DNA of 64,000 nucleotides from Methylococcus capsulatus (lineage in GTDB: Bacteria; Pseudomonadota; Gammaproteobacteria; Methylococcales; Methylococcaceae). Position 1 is the first letter of the stretch, and each line of letters begins with the position of its first letter. The position numbers and the translations under genes were made by a program. Positions 22,646-32,111 of the stretch are shown here, in pieces. The stretch covers positions 1,962,001-2,026,000 of the forward strand of contig NZ_CP104311.1 in assembly GCF_036864975.1 (NCBI RefSeq), written 5' to 3'. The notes under the pieces are model-generated. The model was not told the DNA's origin, did no database searches, and saw only the letters and a program-made list of their open reading frames with translations.

Positions 22646-24637
22646 ATGAGAAACGGACCGGAGCCGGTCGTCAATCGTTTTTTCGCAATGCCTTTGATTG
22701 CAGTCGCCGGACTGGCGGCTGCATCGCTCGGGGAGGTCGAGGCGGGGACGTTCCGGCGCGCCGCCCGGCCCATTCCCGGGCAATACATCGTGATTTTCCG
22801 GAGCGAAGCCGAGAGCGCTGCAGGTTTTGATGGGCTGCTGAGTCGGGTGGGCCGGCTGTACAATGCGGCGCCGGCGCAGGTCTGGCGCCATGCCGTCAAA
22901 GGGTTTGTGGGCAGGATGTCGCCGATCGAAGCCGCGGCATTGGCCGACGATCCTTCTGTCGCCGTGGTGGAGGAGGATGGCATCATCTCGATCCACGCCA
23001 CTCAGTCCGGCGCAACTTGGGGGCTGGACCGGATCGACCAGGCTGGTCTGCCGCTCAATAGCGCTTACGCGTACAACGCCACGGGCCAGGGCGTCACCGC
23101 TTACGTGATCGACACCGGCATCCGGACCAGCCATTCGCAGTTCGGTGGCCGGGCCAGCGAGGGTTACACGGCGATCAATGACGGGTGGGGCGCTCGCGAC
23201 TGCGATGGTCACGGCACGCATGTCGCCGGAACCATCGGCGGCTCGACTTATGGCGTCGCCAAGGACGTCAAACTGGTTTCGGTCCGGGTCCTGGATTGCA
23301 ACGGTTCGGGAACCACGTCCGGCGTGATTGCCGGAGTGAACTGGGTGACCGCCAACCGGCAGCTTCCCGCCGTCGCCAACATGAGCCTGGGCGGAGGTGC
23401 CTCGCAGGCGCTCGACACCGCGGTGCAGAATTCGATCAATGCGGGCGTGACCTATGTGATCGCCGCCGGCAATTCCAACAGGAATGCCTGCAACGAGTCG
23501 CCCGGCCGCACCGCTGCCGCTTTGACCGTGGGCGCCACCACCTCTTCCGATGCCCGGGCGAGTTATTCCAACTATGGAACCTGCCTGGATATTTTTGCGC
23601 CGGGCAGCAGCATCACTTCCGCGAGCAACACCGGCGACAACGCCACCCAGATCATGAGCGGCACGTCGATGGCGACGCCACATGTCACCGGAGCCGCGGC
23701 CTTGTATCTCTCCGCCTTCCCTGGCGCGACGCCGGAACAGGTCGCGTCGGCCTTGACCGCCAACGCGACTCTCGACAAAGTCAGCGGGGCGGGGACGGGG
23801 TCGCCCAATCGCCTACTGTATACGGGTTTCATCGCGGCGCCCGCCGTCGATACCACGCCGCCGCAGGTGACGCTCACCGCGCCGACGGCGTCGGCCACCT
23901 TGAGCGGCGCAGTGAATCTCGCTGCCAATGCCGCAGACGAAAGCGGCGGAAGCGGTGTCACCAAGATCGAATTCCGCGTCGATGGCAAGGTGGTGGGGAC
24001 CGATACAGCATCACCGTATGGCGTGGTTTGGGATTCCGCGTCCGTTGAGGACGGTTCGCACGTCTTCGACGCGATCGCCACCGACAACGCCGGGAATTCG
24101 GCTCTGTCCAATTCGGTCAGCGCCGACACGGTCAACGGCGGCCAGCCTGCCCCCGCCTGTTCCGCGACCACCCAACTGCTGGCGAATCCCGGATTCGAAA
24201 GCGGTACGACGGGATGGATCGCGTCCGCGGGTGTCATAGACAACACCGGTTCGGTACCGGCACGCAGTGGAAACTGGAAGGCATGGCTGAGCGGCTATGG
24301 CACGACCCATACCGATGACCTGTATCAGCAGGTCACGGTGCCGGTCGATGTCTGCGCCGCGAACTTCAGCTTCTGGCTGCGGATCGCCACCAGCGAAGTC
24401 ACCGGCGCGCCGGCGCGCGACACGCTGACGGTGACGGTGCGCAATACTGCCGGCACCGTGTTGAAGACCCTGGCAACCTATTCGAACAGGGACCGCTCGT
24501 CGGGATATGTTCAAAAGCGCTTCGATCTTTCCGAATACAAGGGACAAACCATCCGCCTCCAGTTCCGGGGCGTCGAGAATTCGTCCCGGGCCACCAGCTT
24601 CTTCGTCGACGACGTAGCGCTGGCGGTGACGCAATAG
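22646..24637 (+). CDS. secreted subtilisin-like (proteinase K-type) serine protease
   Basis: A 663-residue exported protease. A signal peptide spans about residues 10-33, then an I9 propeptide (IPGQYIVIF...AVVEEDG). The S8 domain has Asp156 (VIDTGI), His189 (GHGTHVAG) and Ser341 (SGTSMATPH), with oxyanion Asn in AAGNSN. It resembles the proteinase K branch (YGVAKDVKLVSVRVLDCNGSG). After about residue 405 come an Ig-like/bacterial cadherin-type domain (TPPQVTLTAPTASATLSGAV) and a C-terminal jelly-roll-like domain (LLANPGFESGTTGWIA). GGGGCAATG lies at the start. The downstream PrcB-like gene may assist it. Confidence 0.93.
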   Translation: MRNGPEPVVNRFFAMPLIAVAGLAAASLGEVEAGTFRRAARPIPGQYIVIFRSEAESAAGFDGLLSRVGRLYNAAPAQVWRHAVKGFVGRMSPIEAAALADDPSVAVVEEDGIISIHATQSGATWGLDRIDQAGLPLNSAYAYNATGQGVTAYVIDTGIRTSHSQFGGRASEGYTAINDGWGARDCDGHGTHVAGTIGGSTYGVAKDVKLVSVRVLDCNGSGTTSGVIAGVNWVTANRQLPAVANMSLGGGASQALDTAVQNSINAGVTYVIAAGNSNRNACNESPGRTAAALTVGATTSSDARASYSNYGTCLDIFAPGSSITSASNTGDNATQIMSGTSMATPHVTGAAALYLSAFPGATPEQVASALTANATLDKVSGAGTGSPNRLLYTGFIAAPAVDTTPPQVTLTAPTASATLSGAVNLAANAADESGGSGVTKIEFRVDGKVVGTDTASPYGVVWDSASVEDGSHVFDAIATDNAGNSALSNSVSADTVNGGQPAPACSATTQLLANPGFESGTTGWIASAGVIDNTGSVPARSGNWKAWLSGYGTTHTDDLYQQVTVPVDVCAANFSFWLRIATSEVTGAPARDTLTVTVRNTAGTVLKTLATYSNRDRSSGYVQKRFDLSEYKGQTIRLQFRGVENSSRATSFFVDDVALAVTQ

Positions 24638-24653
24638 CATTTCTTCTTGAATC

Positions 24654-24680
24654 GGGGAGGGCGCTGTCGGGCCCTTCCCC
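24654..24680 (+). promoter_or_regulatory. hairpin between protease and PrcB-like gene
   Basis: GGGGAGGG pairs with CCCTTCCCC (one G-U) around a short loop, 17 bases after the protease stop and just before the next start. There is no T-run, so attenuation or mRNA end protection is more likely than simple termination. Confidence 0.5.
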
Positions 24681-24694
24681 GCATGAGGCTGCCG

Positions 24695-25171
24695 ATGAAA
24701 CGTTCGTTTGTGTGGCAGGGAATCGTATTGGCGGCGGCTATGGCCGCGTCTCTCAGTTCCGGTGCGGGTCCCATTCCTTTCACGGTGCTGGCGCAGGGGT
24801 CTCAAAGCGGCGTCGGGGACGAGCAGAGCGTGGTGCTTCTCGATGAAGCAACATTCCGGTCGCTGTGGGCCTTGCATGGGGCGGGCACCGACCCCGCCCC
24901 ACCAGCGCCGGAAGTGGATTTCGCCGGCGAGATGGTGATCGCCGCATTCGCCGGAACCAGGAACAGCGGGGGTTACCGTCTCGGCATTGCCAGTATCGAA
25001 GAAAAAGACCGGCTTATTCATGTGAAGCTTATACTCGAGCGGCCGGGAGCCGGTTGCATGACCGCTCAGGTTCTGACCCGGCCGTACGTCTGGGCGAAGA
25101 TTCGGCGTAGCGCCCTGCCGGTGGAATTCCGGACAGTCACCGTCGACATCGCGTGCACAGGGGACGAATGA
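24695..25171 (+). CDS. exported PrcB-C-domain-like protein
   Basis: A 158-residue protein; ATG 24695 is preferred because GAGG lies 5 bases upstream. A signal peptide (SFVWQGIVLAAAMAASLSSGAG) is followed by a domain with FAGEMVIAAFAGTRNSGGYRLGI and a C-terminal VEFRTV strand. This is the pattern of the PrcB C-terminal family. Treponema denticola PrcB works with the subtilisin-type dentilisin. Here the gene directly follows a subtilisin gene, so a chaperone, stabiliser or inhibitor role toward that protease is likely by context. Confidence 0.75.
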   Translation: MKRSFVWQGIVLAAAMAASLSSGAGPIPFTVLAQGSQSGVGDEQSVVLLDEATFRSLWALHGAGTDPAPPAPEVDFAGEMVIAAFAGTRNSGGYRLGIASIEEKDRLIHVKLILERPGAGCMTAQVLTRPYVWAKIRRSALPVEFRTVTVDIACTGDE

Positions 25172-25189
25172 ATCATTTTTCGCAATGGT

Positions 25190-25768
25190 TCACTCGCTTT
25201 TGATGCCCAGGTTCTCCCGCAACATGGCGATGAAGAGATCGCCCTGCTCGCGGGCATCGTCGAGGGCGACATGCGTGTGCGGATGGGATGAGCACCAGCG
25301 CTTGGGCAGATAATTCTTGCCCGATCTTCCGAAGGTCTGGCGGCGCATCCCCATGGCATAGGACCTGACATCGATACCATGTTCCGAAAAAGGCCGGCGT
25401 CCGGTGAAACGGATCAGATACCAGTAAATCCACATGAAATCCCAGGTCGCCGGCCAGGCGAGAAATATCGGCTTGCCCGGCAGACCTTCCAGCCAGTCGG
25501 CAAAGGCGTTCATGGCTTCCGCCGGCGGCCGCGTGTTCCGGCGGTGGGCGTTCCAAGCCTCCGGGAACTGCTGCCACCATTCCGCCATGGCCGGATGAGG
25601 GGTCGCGTCGGGGAGCGTCTCCAGGTTGACGGTGAATTCACCGAGAGGATCGCCTTGGGCGCCATAGGCCACGGCGCCGATGCTGAGCATCGAGTGGGGG
25701 CCTGGTATCGGGCCATCCGCTTCTATGTCCACGCTGACATAAATTTCCTCCGGTTTGATCTTGGTCAT
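25190..25768 (-). CDS. DEDDh 3'-5' exonuclease family protein
   Basis: A 192-residue protein from ATG 25768. Exo I is VDIEADG (Asp and Glu ligands); Exo II lies near WPATWDFMWIYWYLI; Exo III has HVALDDAREQG with the catalytic His and last Asp. This fits the RNase T/DNA polymerase epsilon-type superfamily. Stand-alone members trim RNA or DNA 3' ends. It converges with the PrcB-like gene and appears monocistronic; the substrate is unknown. Confidence 0.85.
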   Translation of the reverse strand: MTKIKPEEIYVSVDIEADGPIPGPHSMLSIGAVAYGAQGDPLGEFTVNLETLPDATPHPAMAEWWQQFPEAWNAHRRNTRPPAEAMNAFADWLEGLPGKPIFLAWPATWDFMWIYWYLIRFTGRRPFSEHGIDVRSYAMGMRRQTFGRSGKNYLPKRWCSSHPHTHVALDDAREQGDLFIAMLRENLGIKSE

Positions 25769-26006
25769 AGGCTTGCTCCTGAATAAAAGTTACTATTCAC
25801 AAATTCAAGGCGCTGCGTCAAACATCGGGGCGATGTCGGGCGCGCGCCTTCCTTGCGTTGCCTAGACGGTTACGTTAAAGTTCCTCAGATTTTATGCCGT
25901 GAGTGAATTCCCACAGAAAACTGGGGGTAATGGCTGAATGGTGTCTGAGCGGGATCTTGAGACGGGGTTTCCTGCGGGCGTTTGAGGTACGGAACGGGCC
26001 GGTTGC

Positions 26007-26486
26007 ATGATTGAGTCCGAACGGGATCCGCAGACAGGCGGCAAGCGAATCGTCCTGAAGCCCAATGCATCGCTGACGCGCGGGCAGGTGTGTCTGCTGC
26101 TCGGCGGATTTGCCCTGGTGCTGGCTTCCATCGGATCGGCGTTCGCATTCATCGGCTGTTGGTTCGTCCTGCCGTTTGCCGGCGCCGAGTGGTTGGTACT
26201 GGCTTATTGTTTCAACCTGGCTGTCCGGCAGTCGGCGGTACGCGAAGTGATCACGGTAACGGACGCGGACGTCATGCTGGAGCGCGGAATCCGCGGTCCG
26301 GATGAGACTTACCGGTTCCGCCGCGCCTGGCTCGGTATCAGCCTGGACGGGCCGGCGGCGGCGGGACATCCCAGCAGGCTGTGCTTGAAGCGCCACGGCA
26401 GGAAGATAGAGATCGGTCGTTTCCTGGTGGAATCGGAGCGCGAGGCGCTGTACCGGGAATTGAAAAAAGAACTGACGAATGGCTAG
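26007..26486 (+). CDS. DUF2244 membrane protein beside the oxidase operon
   Basis: A 159-residue protein from ATG 26007. It has two hydrophobic segments (VCLLLGGFALVLASIGSAFAF and WFVLPFAGAEWLVLAYCFNL) and then a soluble domain ending VESEREALYRELKKEL. This is the DUF2244 pattern. In many proteobacteria the family is located next to cytochrome oxidase genes, as here, 48 bases before coxB. A role in oxidase biogenesis is suggested by linkage only. Confidence 0.85.
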   Translation: MIESERDPQTGGKRIVLKPNASLTRGQVCLLLGGFALVLASIGSAFAFIGCWFVLPFAGAEWLVLAYCFNLAVRQSAVREVITVTDADVMLERGIRGPDETYRFRRAWLGISLDGPAAAGHPSRLCLKRHGRKIEIGRFLVESEREALYRELKKELTNG

Positions 26487-26534
26487 TGGTTCGATCCGCA
26501 AGATATTGACCTGAGATACCGAGGAGATGGCTCC

Positions 26535-27656
26535 GTGAAAAAACTTAAGCTACTGATCACCGGGCTGGGGATCGCAACGTTCGGGGAGGCGAATGCCGAC
26601 TATGCGCTGAATCTCTCGCCGGGCGTCACCCAGTTGAGCCGGGATATCTATGACCTGCATATGTATATCCTGTGGATCTGCGTGGCGATCGGTGTGGGTG
26701 TGTACGGGATGATGGTTTATTCCATCATGCACCATCGCAAGTCCAAGGGCGTGGTGCCGGCGCATTTCCACGAGAACACCAAACTGGAAGTCGTCTGGAC
26801 CATCATTCCCTTCATCATTCTGCTGGCCATGGCGATTCCCGCCACCAAGGTGATGATCGAGGCTTACGACACGAGCGCCTCCGACATGACCGTCAAGGTG
26901 ACCGGTTACCAATGGAAGTGGCGCTATACCTACCTCGACAACGGCATCGACTTCTTCAGCACGCTCGATGCGAAGAGCAATGAAGCGCGTCAATTGGGCG
27001 TCCGGTCCAACCCCGAAGCGGTGCCGAACTATCTGTTGGAAGTGGATAAACCGCTGGTGATTCCGGCCGGCAAGAAGGTCCGCTTCCTGTTCACGGCCGC
27101 TGACGTGATCCACTCCTGGTGGGTTCCGCAGTTCGGCTGGAAGAAGGATGCCATCCCCGGCTATGTGACCGACGCCTGGACCAAGGTCGAGCAGCCGGGG
27201 ATCTATCGTGGCCAGTGCGCCGAACTGTGCGGCCGCGACCACGGATTCATGCCGATCGTCGTCGAAGTCAAGACCGAAGCCGACTACAACAAATGGGTGG
27301 AAGCTCAGAAGAGCCAAGCGCAAAAGGCCGCCGCCGATGCCGCCAAGACCTACTCGATGGCGGAGCTGATGGCCAAGGGCGAAGAGGTGTACAACGCGAA
27401 CTGCGCGGGTTGTCACATGGCCAACGGTGAAGGCATGCAGGGTATGTTCCCCGCCATCAAAGGCAGTGCGGTAGCCACGGGCGATTTGAATACCCATCTC
27501 GATGTGGTCATAAAGGGCAAGGGGCAGATGATGCCCGCCTTCGGCGACTCCCTGAGCCCTGTGGACATCGCCGCCGTCGTGACCTACCAGCGCAACGGCT
27601 TCGGCAACGACAAGGGCGATCTGGTTCAGCCGTCGGATGTTTCCGCACGGAACTGA
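26535..27656 (+). CDS. coxB: cytochrome c oxidase subunit II with fused cytochrome c domain
   Basis: A 373-residue membrane protein from GTG 26535 with GGAG upstream. The signal/first segment is followed by two membrane helices (DLHMYILWICVAIGVGVYGM and WTIIPFIILLAMAIPATKVM). The CuA domain has HSWWVPQFGWKKD and the ligand set CAELCGRDHGFMP. From about residue 275 a cytochrome c domain is fused, with heme motif Cys290-Ala-Gly-Cys-His294 and a Met ligand near GKGQMMPAFG. This is a caa3-type subunit II that takes electrons directly to CuA. Confidence 0.96.
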   Translation: MKKLKLLITGLGIATFGEANADYALNLSPGVTQLSRDIYDLHMYILWICVAIGVGVYGMMVYSIMHHRKSKGVVPAHFHENTKLEVVWTIIPFIILLAMAIPATKVMIEAYDTSASDMTVKVTGYQWKWRYTYLDNGIDFFSTLDAKSNEARQLGVRSNPEAVPNYLLEVDKPLVIPAGKKVRFLFTAADVIHSWWVPQFGWKKDAIPGYVTDAWTKVEQPGIYRGQCAELCGRDHGFMPIVVEVKTEADYNKWVEAQKSQAQKAAADAAKTYSMAELMAKGEEVYNANCAGCHMANGEGMQGMFPAIKGSAVATGDLNTHLDVVIKGKGQMMPAFGDSLSPVDIAAVVTYQRNGFGNDKGDLVQPSDVSARN

Positions 27657-27688
27657 TTTTTCAACGCTTTCGATGAGGTCATAGAGCC

Positions 27689-29314
27689 ATGACAGAGGCA
27701 ACTCACGAAGAATACGCCAGCCATGACGAGCACTTCGCCCACGGCCATCACGATGAGCACGATCATCATGGTCCGGCCAAAGGTTTCATGCGCTGGGTGT
27801 TTACGACCAACCACAAGGATATCGGCACCCTTTACCTGGTGACCGCGCTGATCATGTTCATGGTCGGTGGCGCCATGGCGCTGGTGATCCGGGCCGAGCT
27901 GTTCGAGCCGGGTATGCAGTACGTCGATCCCGCGTTCTTCAACCAGATGACCACGCTGCATGCCCTGATCATGGTGTTCGGCGCCGTGATGCCGGCATTC
28001 GTCGGCTTCGCCAACTGGATGATCCCGATGATGATCGGCGCACCGGATATGGCCCTGCCGCGCATGAACAACTGGAGCTTCTGGATCCTGCCGTTCGCGT
28101 TTACGCTGCTGGCCAGCACGCTGTTCATGGAGGGTGGCGCACCGGCGGCCGGATGGACGCTGTATCCGCCGCTGGTACTCCAGGGCGGCGCGCACCTGCC
28201 GTTCGCCATCTTCTCGGTGCACCTGCTGGGCATGTCGTCGATCATGGGCGCGATCAACATCATCGTGACTGTGTTCAACATGCGCGCTCCCGGCATGACT
28301 CTGATGAAGCTGCCGCTGTTCGTGTGGACCTGGGTCATCACCGCCTTCTTGCTGATTGCCGTCATGCCGGTTTTCGCGGGCGCCGTGACCATGCTGCTCA
28401 CCGACAAGTTCTTCGGCACCAGCTTCTTCAATGCGGCCGGTGGCGGTGATCCGGTCCTGTATCAGCACCTGTTCTGGTTCTTCGGCCATCCGGAAGTCTA
28501 CATCATGATCCTGCCGTCCTTCGGCGTGATCTCGACCATCATCCCGACCTTCGCGCGCAAGCCGCTGTTCGGCTATTCCTCGATGGTGTATGCAACCGCG
28601 TCGATCGGCTTCCTGTCCTTCATCGTATGGGCGCATCACCAGTACACCGTCGGCATGCCACTGGCGGGCGAGCTCTACTTCACCTATGCCACCATGCTGA
28701 TCGCCGTGCCGACCGGCGTGAAGGTGTTCAACTGGGTCGCCACGATGTGGAAGGGCGCGATGACCTTCGAAACGCCGATGCTGTTCGCCATCGCATTCGT
28801 GGTTCTGTTCACCATGGGCGGTTTCACCGGCCTGATGATGTCGATTTCGCCGGCCGACCTGCAGTATCACGACACCTATTTCATTGTGGCGCATTTCCAC
28901 TACGTGCTGGTGCCGGGCGCGGTGTTCGCGCTGTTCGCGGGAACCTACTACTGGCTGCCGAAGTGGACCGGCCACATGTATGACGAAAAGCTCGGCAAGC
29001 TGCATTTCTGGCTGTCGACCGTCTCGGTCAACGTCCTGTTCTTCCCGCAGCATTTCCTGGGACTGGCCGGCATGCCGCGCCGTATCCCGGACTACGCCGT
29101 ACAGTTCGCCGAGTTCAACGCGATGTCGAGCATCGGCGCCTTCATCTTCGGCTTCTCCCAGTTGATCTTCGTCTGGGTCGTCATCAAGGCGATCCGCGGC
29201 GGTGAGAAAGCCACGGACGAGGTCTGGGAAGGCGCGAGCGAGCATGGTCTGGAGTGGACCCTGCCTTCGCCGCCGCCGTACCACACCTGGACCACCGCGC
29301 CGGACATCAAATAA
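27689..29314 (+). CDS. coxA: cytochrome c oxidase subunit I
   Basis: A 541-residue, 12-helix subunit from ATG 27689, after a His-rich N-terminus ([15 protein letters not shown]). It carries the heme a ligand HALIMVFG, the CuB/Tyr crosslink block [13 protein letters not shown], the HH pair in WAHHQYTVG, and the heme a/a3 ligands [14 protein letters not shown]. The K-channel Lys and the GHPEVY motif define an A-type, proton-pumping heme-copper oxidase. It reduces O2 to water in the inner membrane. The unusual N-terminal His stretch could bind metal. Confidence 0.97.
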   Translation: MTEATHEEYASHDEHFAHGHHDEHDHHGPAKGFMRWVFTTNHKDIGTLYLVTALIMFMVGGAMALVIRAELFEPGMQYVDPAFFNQMTTLHALIMVFGAVMPAFVGFANWMIPMMIGAPDMALPRMNNWSFWILPFAFTLLASTLFMEGGAPAAGWTLYPPLVLQGGAHLPFAIFSVHLLGMSSIMGAINIIVTVFNMRAPGMTLMKLPLFVWTWVITAFLLIAVMPVFAGAVTMLLTDKFFGTSFFNAAGGGDPVLYQHLFWFFGHPEVYIMILPSFGVISTIIPTFARKPLFGYSSMVYATASIGFLSFIVWAHHQYTVGMPLAGELYFTYATMLIAVPTGVKVFNWVATMWKGAMTFETPMLFAIAFVVLFTMGGFTGLMMSISPADLQYHDTYFIVAHFHYVLVPGAVFALFAGTYYWLPKWTGHMYDEKLGKLHFWLSTVSVNVLFFPQHFLGLAGMPRRIPDYAVQFAEFNAMSSIGAFIFGFSQLIFVWVVIKAIRGGEKATDEVWEGASEHGLEWTLPSPPPYHTWTTAPDIK

Positions 29315-29328
29315 CCGGCACGTGACTC

Positions 29329-29350
29329 GGGCCCGCCTTTTGGCGGGCCC
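29329..29350 (+). promoter_or_regulatory. 9-bp perfect hairpin after coxA
   Basis: GGGCCCGCC and GGCGGGCCC flank TTTT, 14 bases downstream of coxA. No U-tract follows, so it probably dampens readthrough or protects the coxBA mRNA end and sets lower expression of the assembly genes. Confidence 0.7.
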
Positions 29351-29365
29351 GCTATGGCCAGGCCC

Positions 29366-29476
29366 ATGGACTTACGCAAGAAAAACCTGATCCTGACGGG
29401 ATTCATCGTCGTCATCGTGATCGGGCTGTATCTTTTCTCCATCTATAAAGTGATTTCATCGTCTTCGCCGTCGTGA
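29366..29476 (+). CDS. 36-residue single-pass membrane protein in the cox operon
   Basis: ORF from ATG 29366 (or ATG 29354, inside the shadow of the hairpin). The peptide is a basic start MDLRKKN, one membrane helix (LILTGFIVVIVIGLYLFSIY) and a Ser-rich tail. Its TGA overlaps the GTG of cox11. Small oxidase-assembly ORFs at this spot between subunit I and Cox11 are frequent in proteobacteria and often missed by annotators. Confidence 0.7.
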   Translation: MDLRKKNLILTGFIVVIVIGLYLFSIYKVISSSSPS

Positions 29477-30021
29477 GCCACCAGGAAACCGAGAACAGGA
29501 AACACGGGCGCCTCGTTTGGGGCATCGTCCTCGTCGCACTGGCGATGTTTGGTTTCGGATTTGCCCTGGCTCCTTTTTACAGCCTGTTCTGTGAAATCAC
29601 CGGGTTGAATGGAAAGGTGCGCACCGAAGCGGTCGAAGAGGTTGCCTACGACGTCGATGCTTCACGTGAGATTACGATCGAATTCATCACCGAGCTGAAC
29701 GAACGTATGCCGTTGGCTTTCAGCGTGGAAAGGCCCAAGATGAAGATCCATCCAGGGCAGTATTACACCGTCAAGTTTTACGGCGAGAACCTGACGGACA
29801 GACCCATGGTGGGGCGTGCCATACCGAGCATCACGCCGGGGACCGCGACGGCCTATCTGAAAAAGACCGAGTGTTTCTGCTTTTCGGAACAAAAGTTTGA
29901 ACCGCACCAGCGCCGGGAGATGCCGGTCCGTTTCGTGATCGATCCGGGTCTGCCCAAAGACATCAAGGAAATGGCGCTTTCGTACACCTTTTTCGATATT
30001 TCCGATATTCAGAAAGATTAA
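29473..30021 (+). CDS. ctaG: cytochrome c oxidase copper chaperone Cox11/CtaG
   Basis: A 182-residue protein from GTG 29473. One N-terminal membrane anchor (LVWGIVLVALAMFGFGFALAPFY) is followed by a periplasmic Ig-like domain. It holds the Cu(I) motif CFCF in KKTECFCFSEQKFEP and the conserved PLFCEITG-like YSLFCEITGLNG near the membrane. It inserts CuB into subunit I. Position between coxA and coxC is the usual one. Confidence 0.95.
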   Translation: MSHQETENRKHGRLVWGIVLVALAMFGFGFALAPFYSLFCEITGLNGKVRTEAVEEVAYDVDASREITIEFITELNERMPLAFSVERPKMKIHPGQYYTVKFYGENLTDRPMVGRAIPSITPGTATAYLKKTECFCFSEQKFEPHQRREMPVRFVIDPGLPKDIKEMALSYTFFDISDIQKD

Positions 30022-30057
30022 AGTTGTACCTTCTTCGCATTTCATCAGGGGACTTAC

Positions 30058-30924
30058 ATGGCGACTAGCGCAGCTTCCTATTACATTCCGCACAAGGCGA
30101 CCTGGCCTATCGTCGGTTCCATCGGCTTGACCAGCCTTCTGGCGGGTTTTGCCAATTACCTGAATGGCCTCTCCATCGGGCCGACCATGATGATTCTCGG
30201 TGCCGGCATTCTCGTGACCATGCTGGTGGGTTGGTTTGGTACGGTGATCCATGAAAGCGTTGCCGGAATCTATAGCGACCAGGTCGACCATTCGTTTCGC
30301 TGGGGGATGATCTGGTTCATCACCTCGGAAGTGTTCTTTTTCTCCGCTTTCTTCGGCGCGCTGTATTACGCCCGGGTCTACGCGTTGCCCTGGCTTGGCG
30401 GTGAGGGCGAACTGGGCGTGACCAACGAAATCCTTTGGAAGGGATTCGACGCTGTTTGGCCGAGCAACGGTCCGGCCAAGGTTGGCGGCGAATTCGAACC
30501 GATGGAAGCCTGGGGTATTCCCGCACTCAACACCCTGATCCTTCTCTCCAGCGGCGGCACCGTCACCTGGGCGCACTGGGGCTTGCTGGCCGACAACCGC
30601 GGCCAGCTCATCAAGGGGCTGATCGCCACCGTGGCCCTGGGTTTCCTCTTCGTCATCCTGCAGGCTTTCGAATATCACGAAGCCTACACCGAAATGGGCT
30701 TGACACTCGGTTCCGGGATTTACGGCTCGACGTTCTTCATGCTGACCGGTTTCCACGGCCTGCACGTCACGATCGGCGCGATCATCCTGACGGTCGTGCT
30801 GTTCCGCAGCATTCGCGGCCACTTCAGTGCGGAACACCATTTCGCTTTCGAAGCCGCAGCGTGGTACTGGCACTTCGTCGACGTTGTCTGGCTCGGACTG
30901 TTCATCTTCGTGTACTGGCTCTGA
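30058..30924 (+). CDS. coxC: cytochrome c oxidase subunit III
   Basis: A 288-residue, seven-helix subunit from ATG 30058. Landmarks are HESVAGIYSDQVDHSFRWGM, WFITSEVFFFSAFFGALYYAR, LLSSGGTVTWAHW, EYHEAYTEMGLTLGSGIYGS, FFMLTGFHGLHVTIGAI and the end WYWHFVDVVWLGLFIFVYW. It stabilises proton uptake by subunit I. It is the last gene of the operon, followed by a strong terminator 15 bases on. Confidence 0.97.
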   Translation: MATSAASYYIPHKATWPIVGSIGLTSLLAGFANYLNGLSIGPTMMILGAGILVTMLVGWFGTVIHESVAGIYSDQVDHSFRWGMIWFITSEVFFFSAFFGALYYARVYALPWLGGEGELGVTNEILWKGFDAVWPSNGPAKVGGEFEPMEAWGIPALNTLILLSSGGTVTWAHWGLLADNRGQLIKGLIATVALGFLFVILQAFEYHEAYTEMGLTLGSGIYGSTFFMLTGFHGLHVTIGAIILTVVLFRSIRGHFSAEHHFAFEAAAWYWHFVDVVWLGLFIFVYWL

Positions 30925-30939
30925 CACGAGCCAGTCCGG

Positions 30940-30970
30940 AAAAAAACGCTGCTTCGGCAGCGTTTTTTTT
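30940..30970 (+). terminator. rho-independent terminator of the cox operon
   Basis: An A7-CGCTGC stem, TTCG loop and GCAGCG followed by T8, immediately after coxC. Confidence 0.95.
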
Positions 30971-31221
30971 GGCATGTGCCAAATGTCGGAGCAGGATCGC
31001 AGAATGACCTGCTTTATAGCGTGACTCCCATTTAAGGCCGTGACCGGCGGCAGGGAGTGTTTCGAGCGGCGCTGTCCCGAGGTGTCGGCCCGGCCCTAGC
31101 TCCACGTGAAGCGTGTATAAATTTGCAGGGACCAATTTGAACTCAGACTGTCCATAAGCCATTTTTCGTGATTTTGGTGCAAACTGAGAGCCTTCGCCTC
31201 GGCGCAATGGCGAAGTCGGTT
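30971..31221. other. spacer between cox terminator and IS30 copy, nothing recognised
   Basis: I see no ORF with coding character. Short palindromic bits occur but no repeat family is recognised. Confidence 0.5.
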
Positions 31222-32111
31222 GGCAGTCTCAAGTTTGAAGTGCACCAGTTTCGGTTAGTTTGAGGATTTCCTCTTGGTACACTTCAGCCGGTGTCTTGAG
31301 GCCCGGCACATTCCGTGGCCGGTTGATCAGCAGCCGGGGGATGGCGTTCAGCTCGGCCTGCGAGCCCCCCCGAGCAATCCATGCCCTGGGGCAGGTACGG
31401 GCGGATCAGGCCGTTGGCGTTCTCGTGGCTGGGCCTTTGCCAGGGGCTGTGTGGATCGGCGAAGTAGACCTAGACCCCGGTGCGTCCGGTCAGTTCAAGG
31501 GGCCGGGCCATCTCCTTGCCCTGGTCGTAGGTCAAGGTCTTCCTGAGGCAGGCCGGGACGGCCCGAAGCTTGCGCGTGAAGTCCTCCAGCGCCGCGTCCG
31601 CGCCGGTCCTGGCCTCTCCCGCGCGGGCGGCGAGCTGGGCGGCCCTGGCGCAGGCCCGCCAGCCGCTCCTTGCGCGGTTGCCCGCGCGGCAGCGCGTACA
31701 GCGCCAGGTAGACTGACTCATGGCTGAGCCGCAGGGCAGACTCGTCAGGATGCATGGCGTTGCGCCTGCCGGGATCTGCTGCGGCGAGTGGCCGCGCAGC
31801 AGGTCCATCAACCACCGGCTGCCACAGGGGCGTCCCCGGCCCCCGCTTGCGGCACCCGCGCCGCCGTCCTGGCTGGTAGCGCCGTTGGGCGGCAGGGGCG
31901 GCGTAGCTCGCCACGCCGCCGTTGCGCGCCAGCTCGCAAGAGACGGTAGACCGCGAACGGCCCAGGTTGTCGGCAATGGCGGCCGGGCTTTGGCCCGGCC
32001 AGCGCCCCCGGTGGCTCGCGTCGCGCTCGGACGCACTCAGCTGTTGGTAGCGGATTTTCATGGCAACACCTCATCTCAGCTTCGGTGTTGCACTTCATTC
32101 TGGAGACCGCC
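31222..32111 (-). mobile_element. degenerate IS30-family element
   Basis: Imperfect terminal inverted repeats of about 24 bases (31222-31245 and 32088-32111, GGCAGTCTC...GAAGTGCA style) bound a broken IS30-type transposase. The element is about 890 bp, shorter than the usual 1.0-1.1 kb, because an internal part of the transposase is missing. Confidence 0.82.
31229..32061 (-). pseudogene. IS30-family transposase, frameshifted and internally deleted
   Basis: It starts at ATG 32061 with the family signature MKIRYQQLSASERD and an HTH with LGRSRSTVSCELARNG. Coding then moves between frames: LLRGHSPQQI is in one frame, ALRLSHESVYLALYALPRGQ in another, and KLRAVPACLRKTLTYDQGKEM in the first again. 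The C-terminal [13 protein letters not shown] lies in a third. The segment with the first catalytic Asp (GHWEGDLI in relatives) is absent. It cannot make an active transposase. Confidence 0.85.

Noticed and set aside
27626-29284. 552-residue ORF on the - strand across coxA
   Set aside because: Antisense shadow of subunit I with low-complexity His/Arg composition and no domain.
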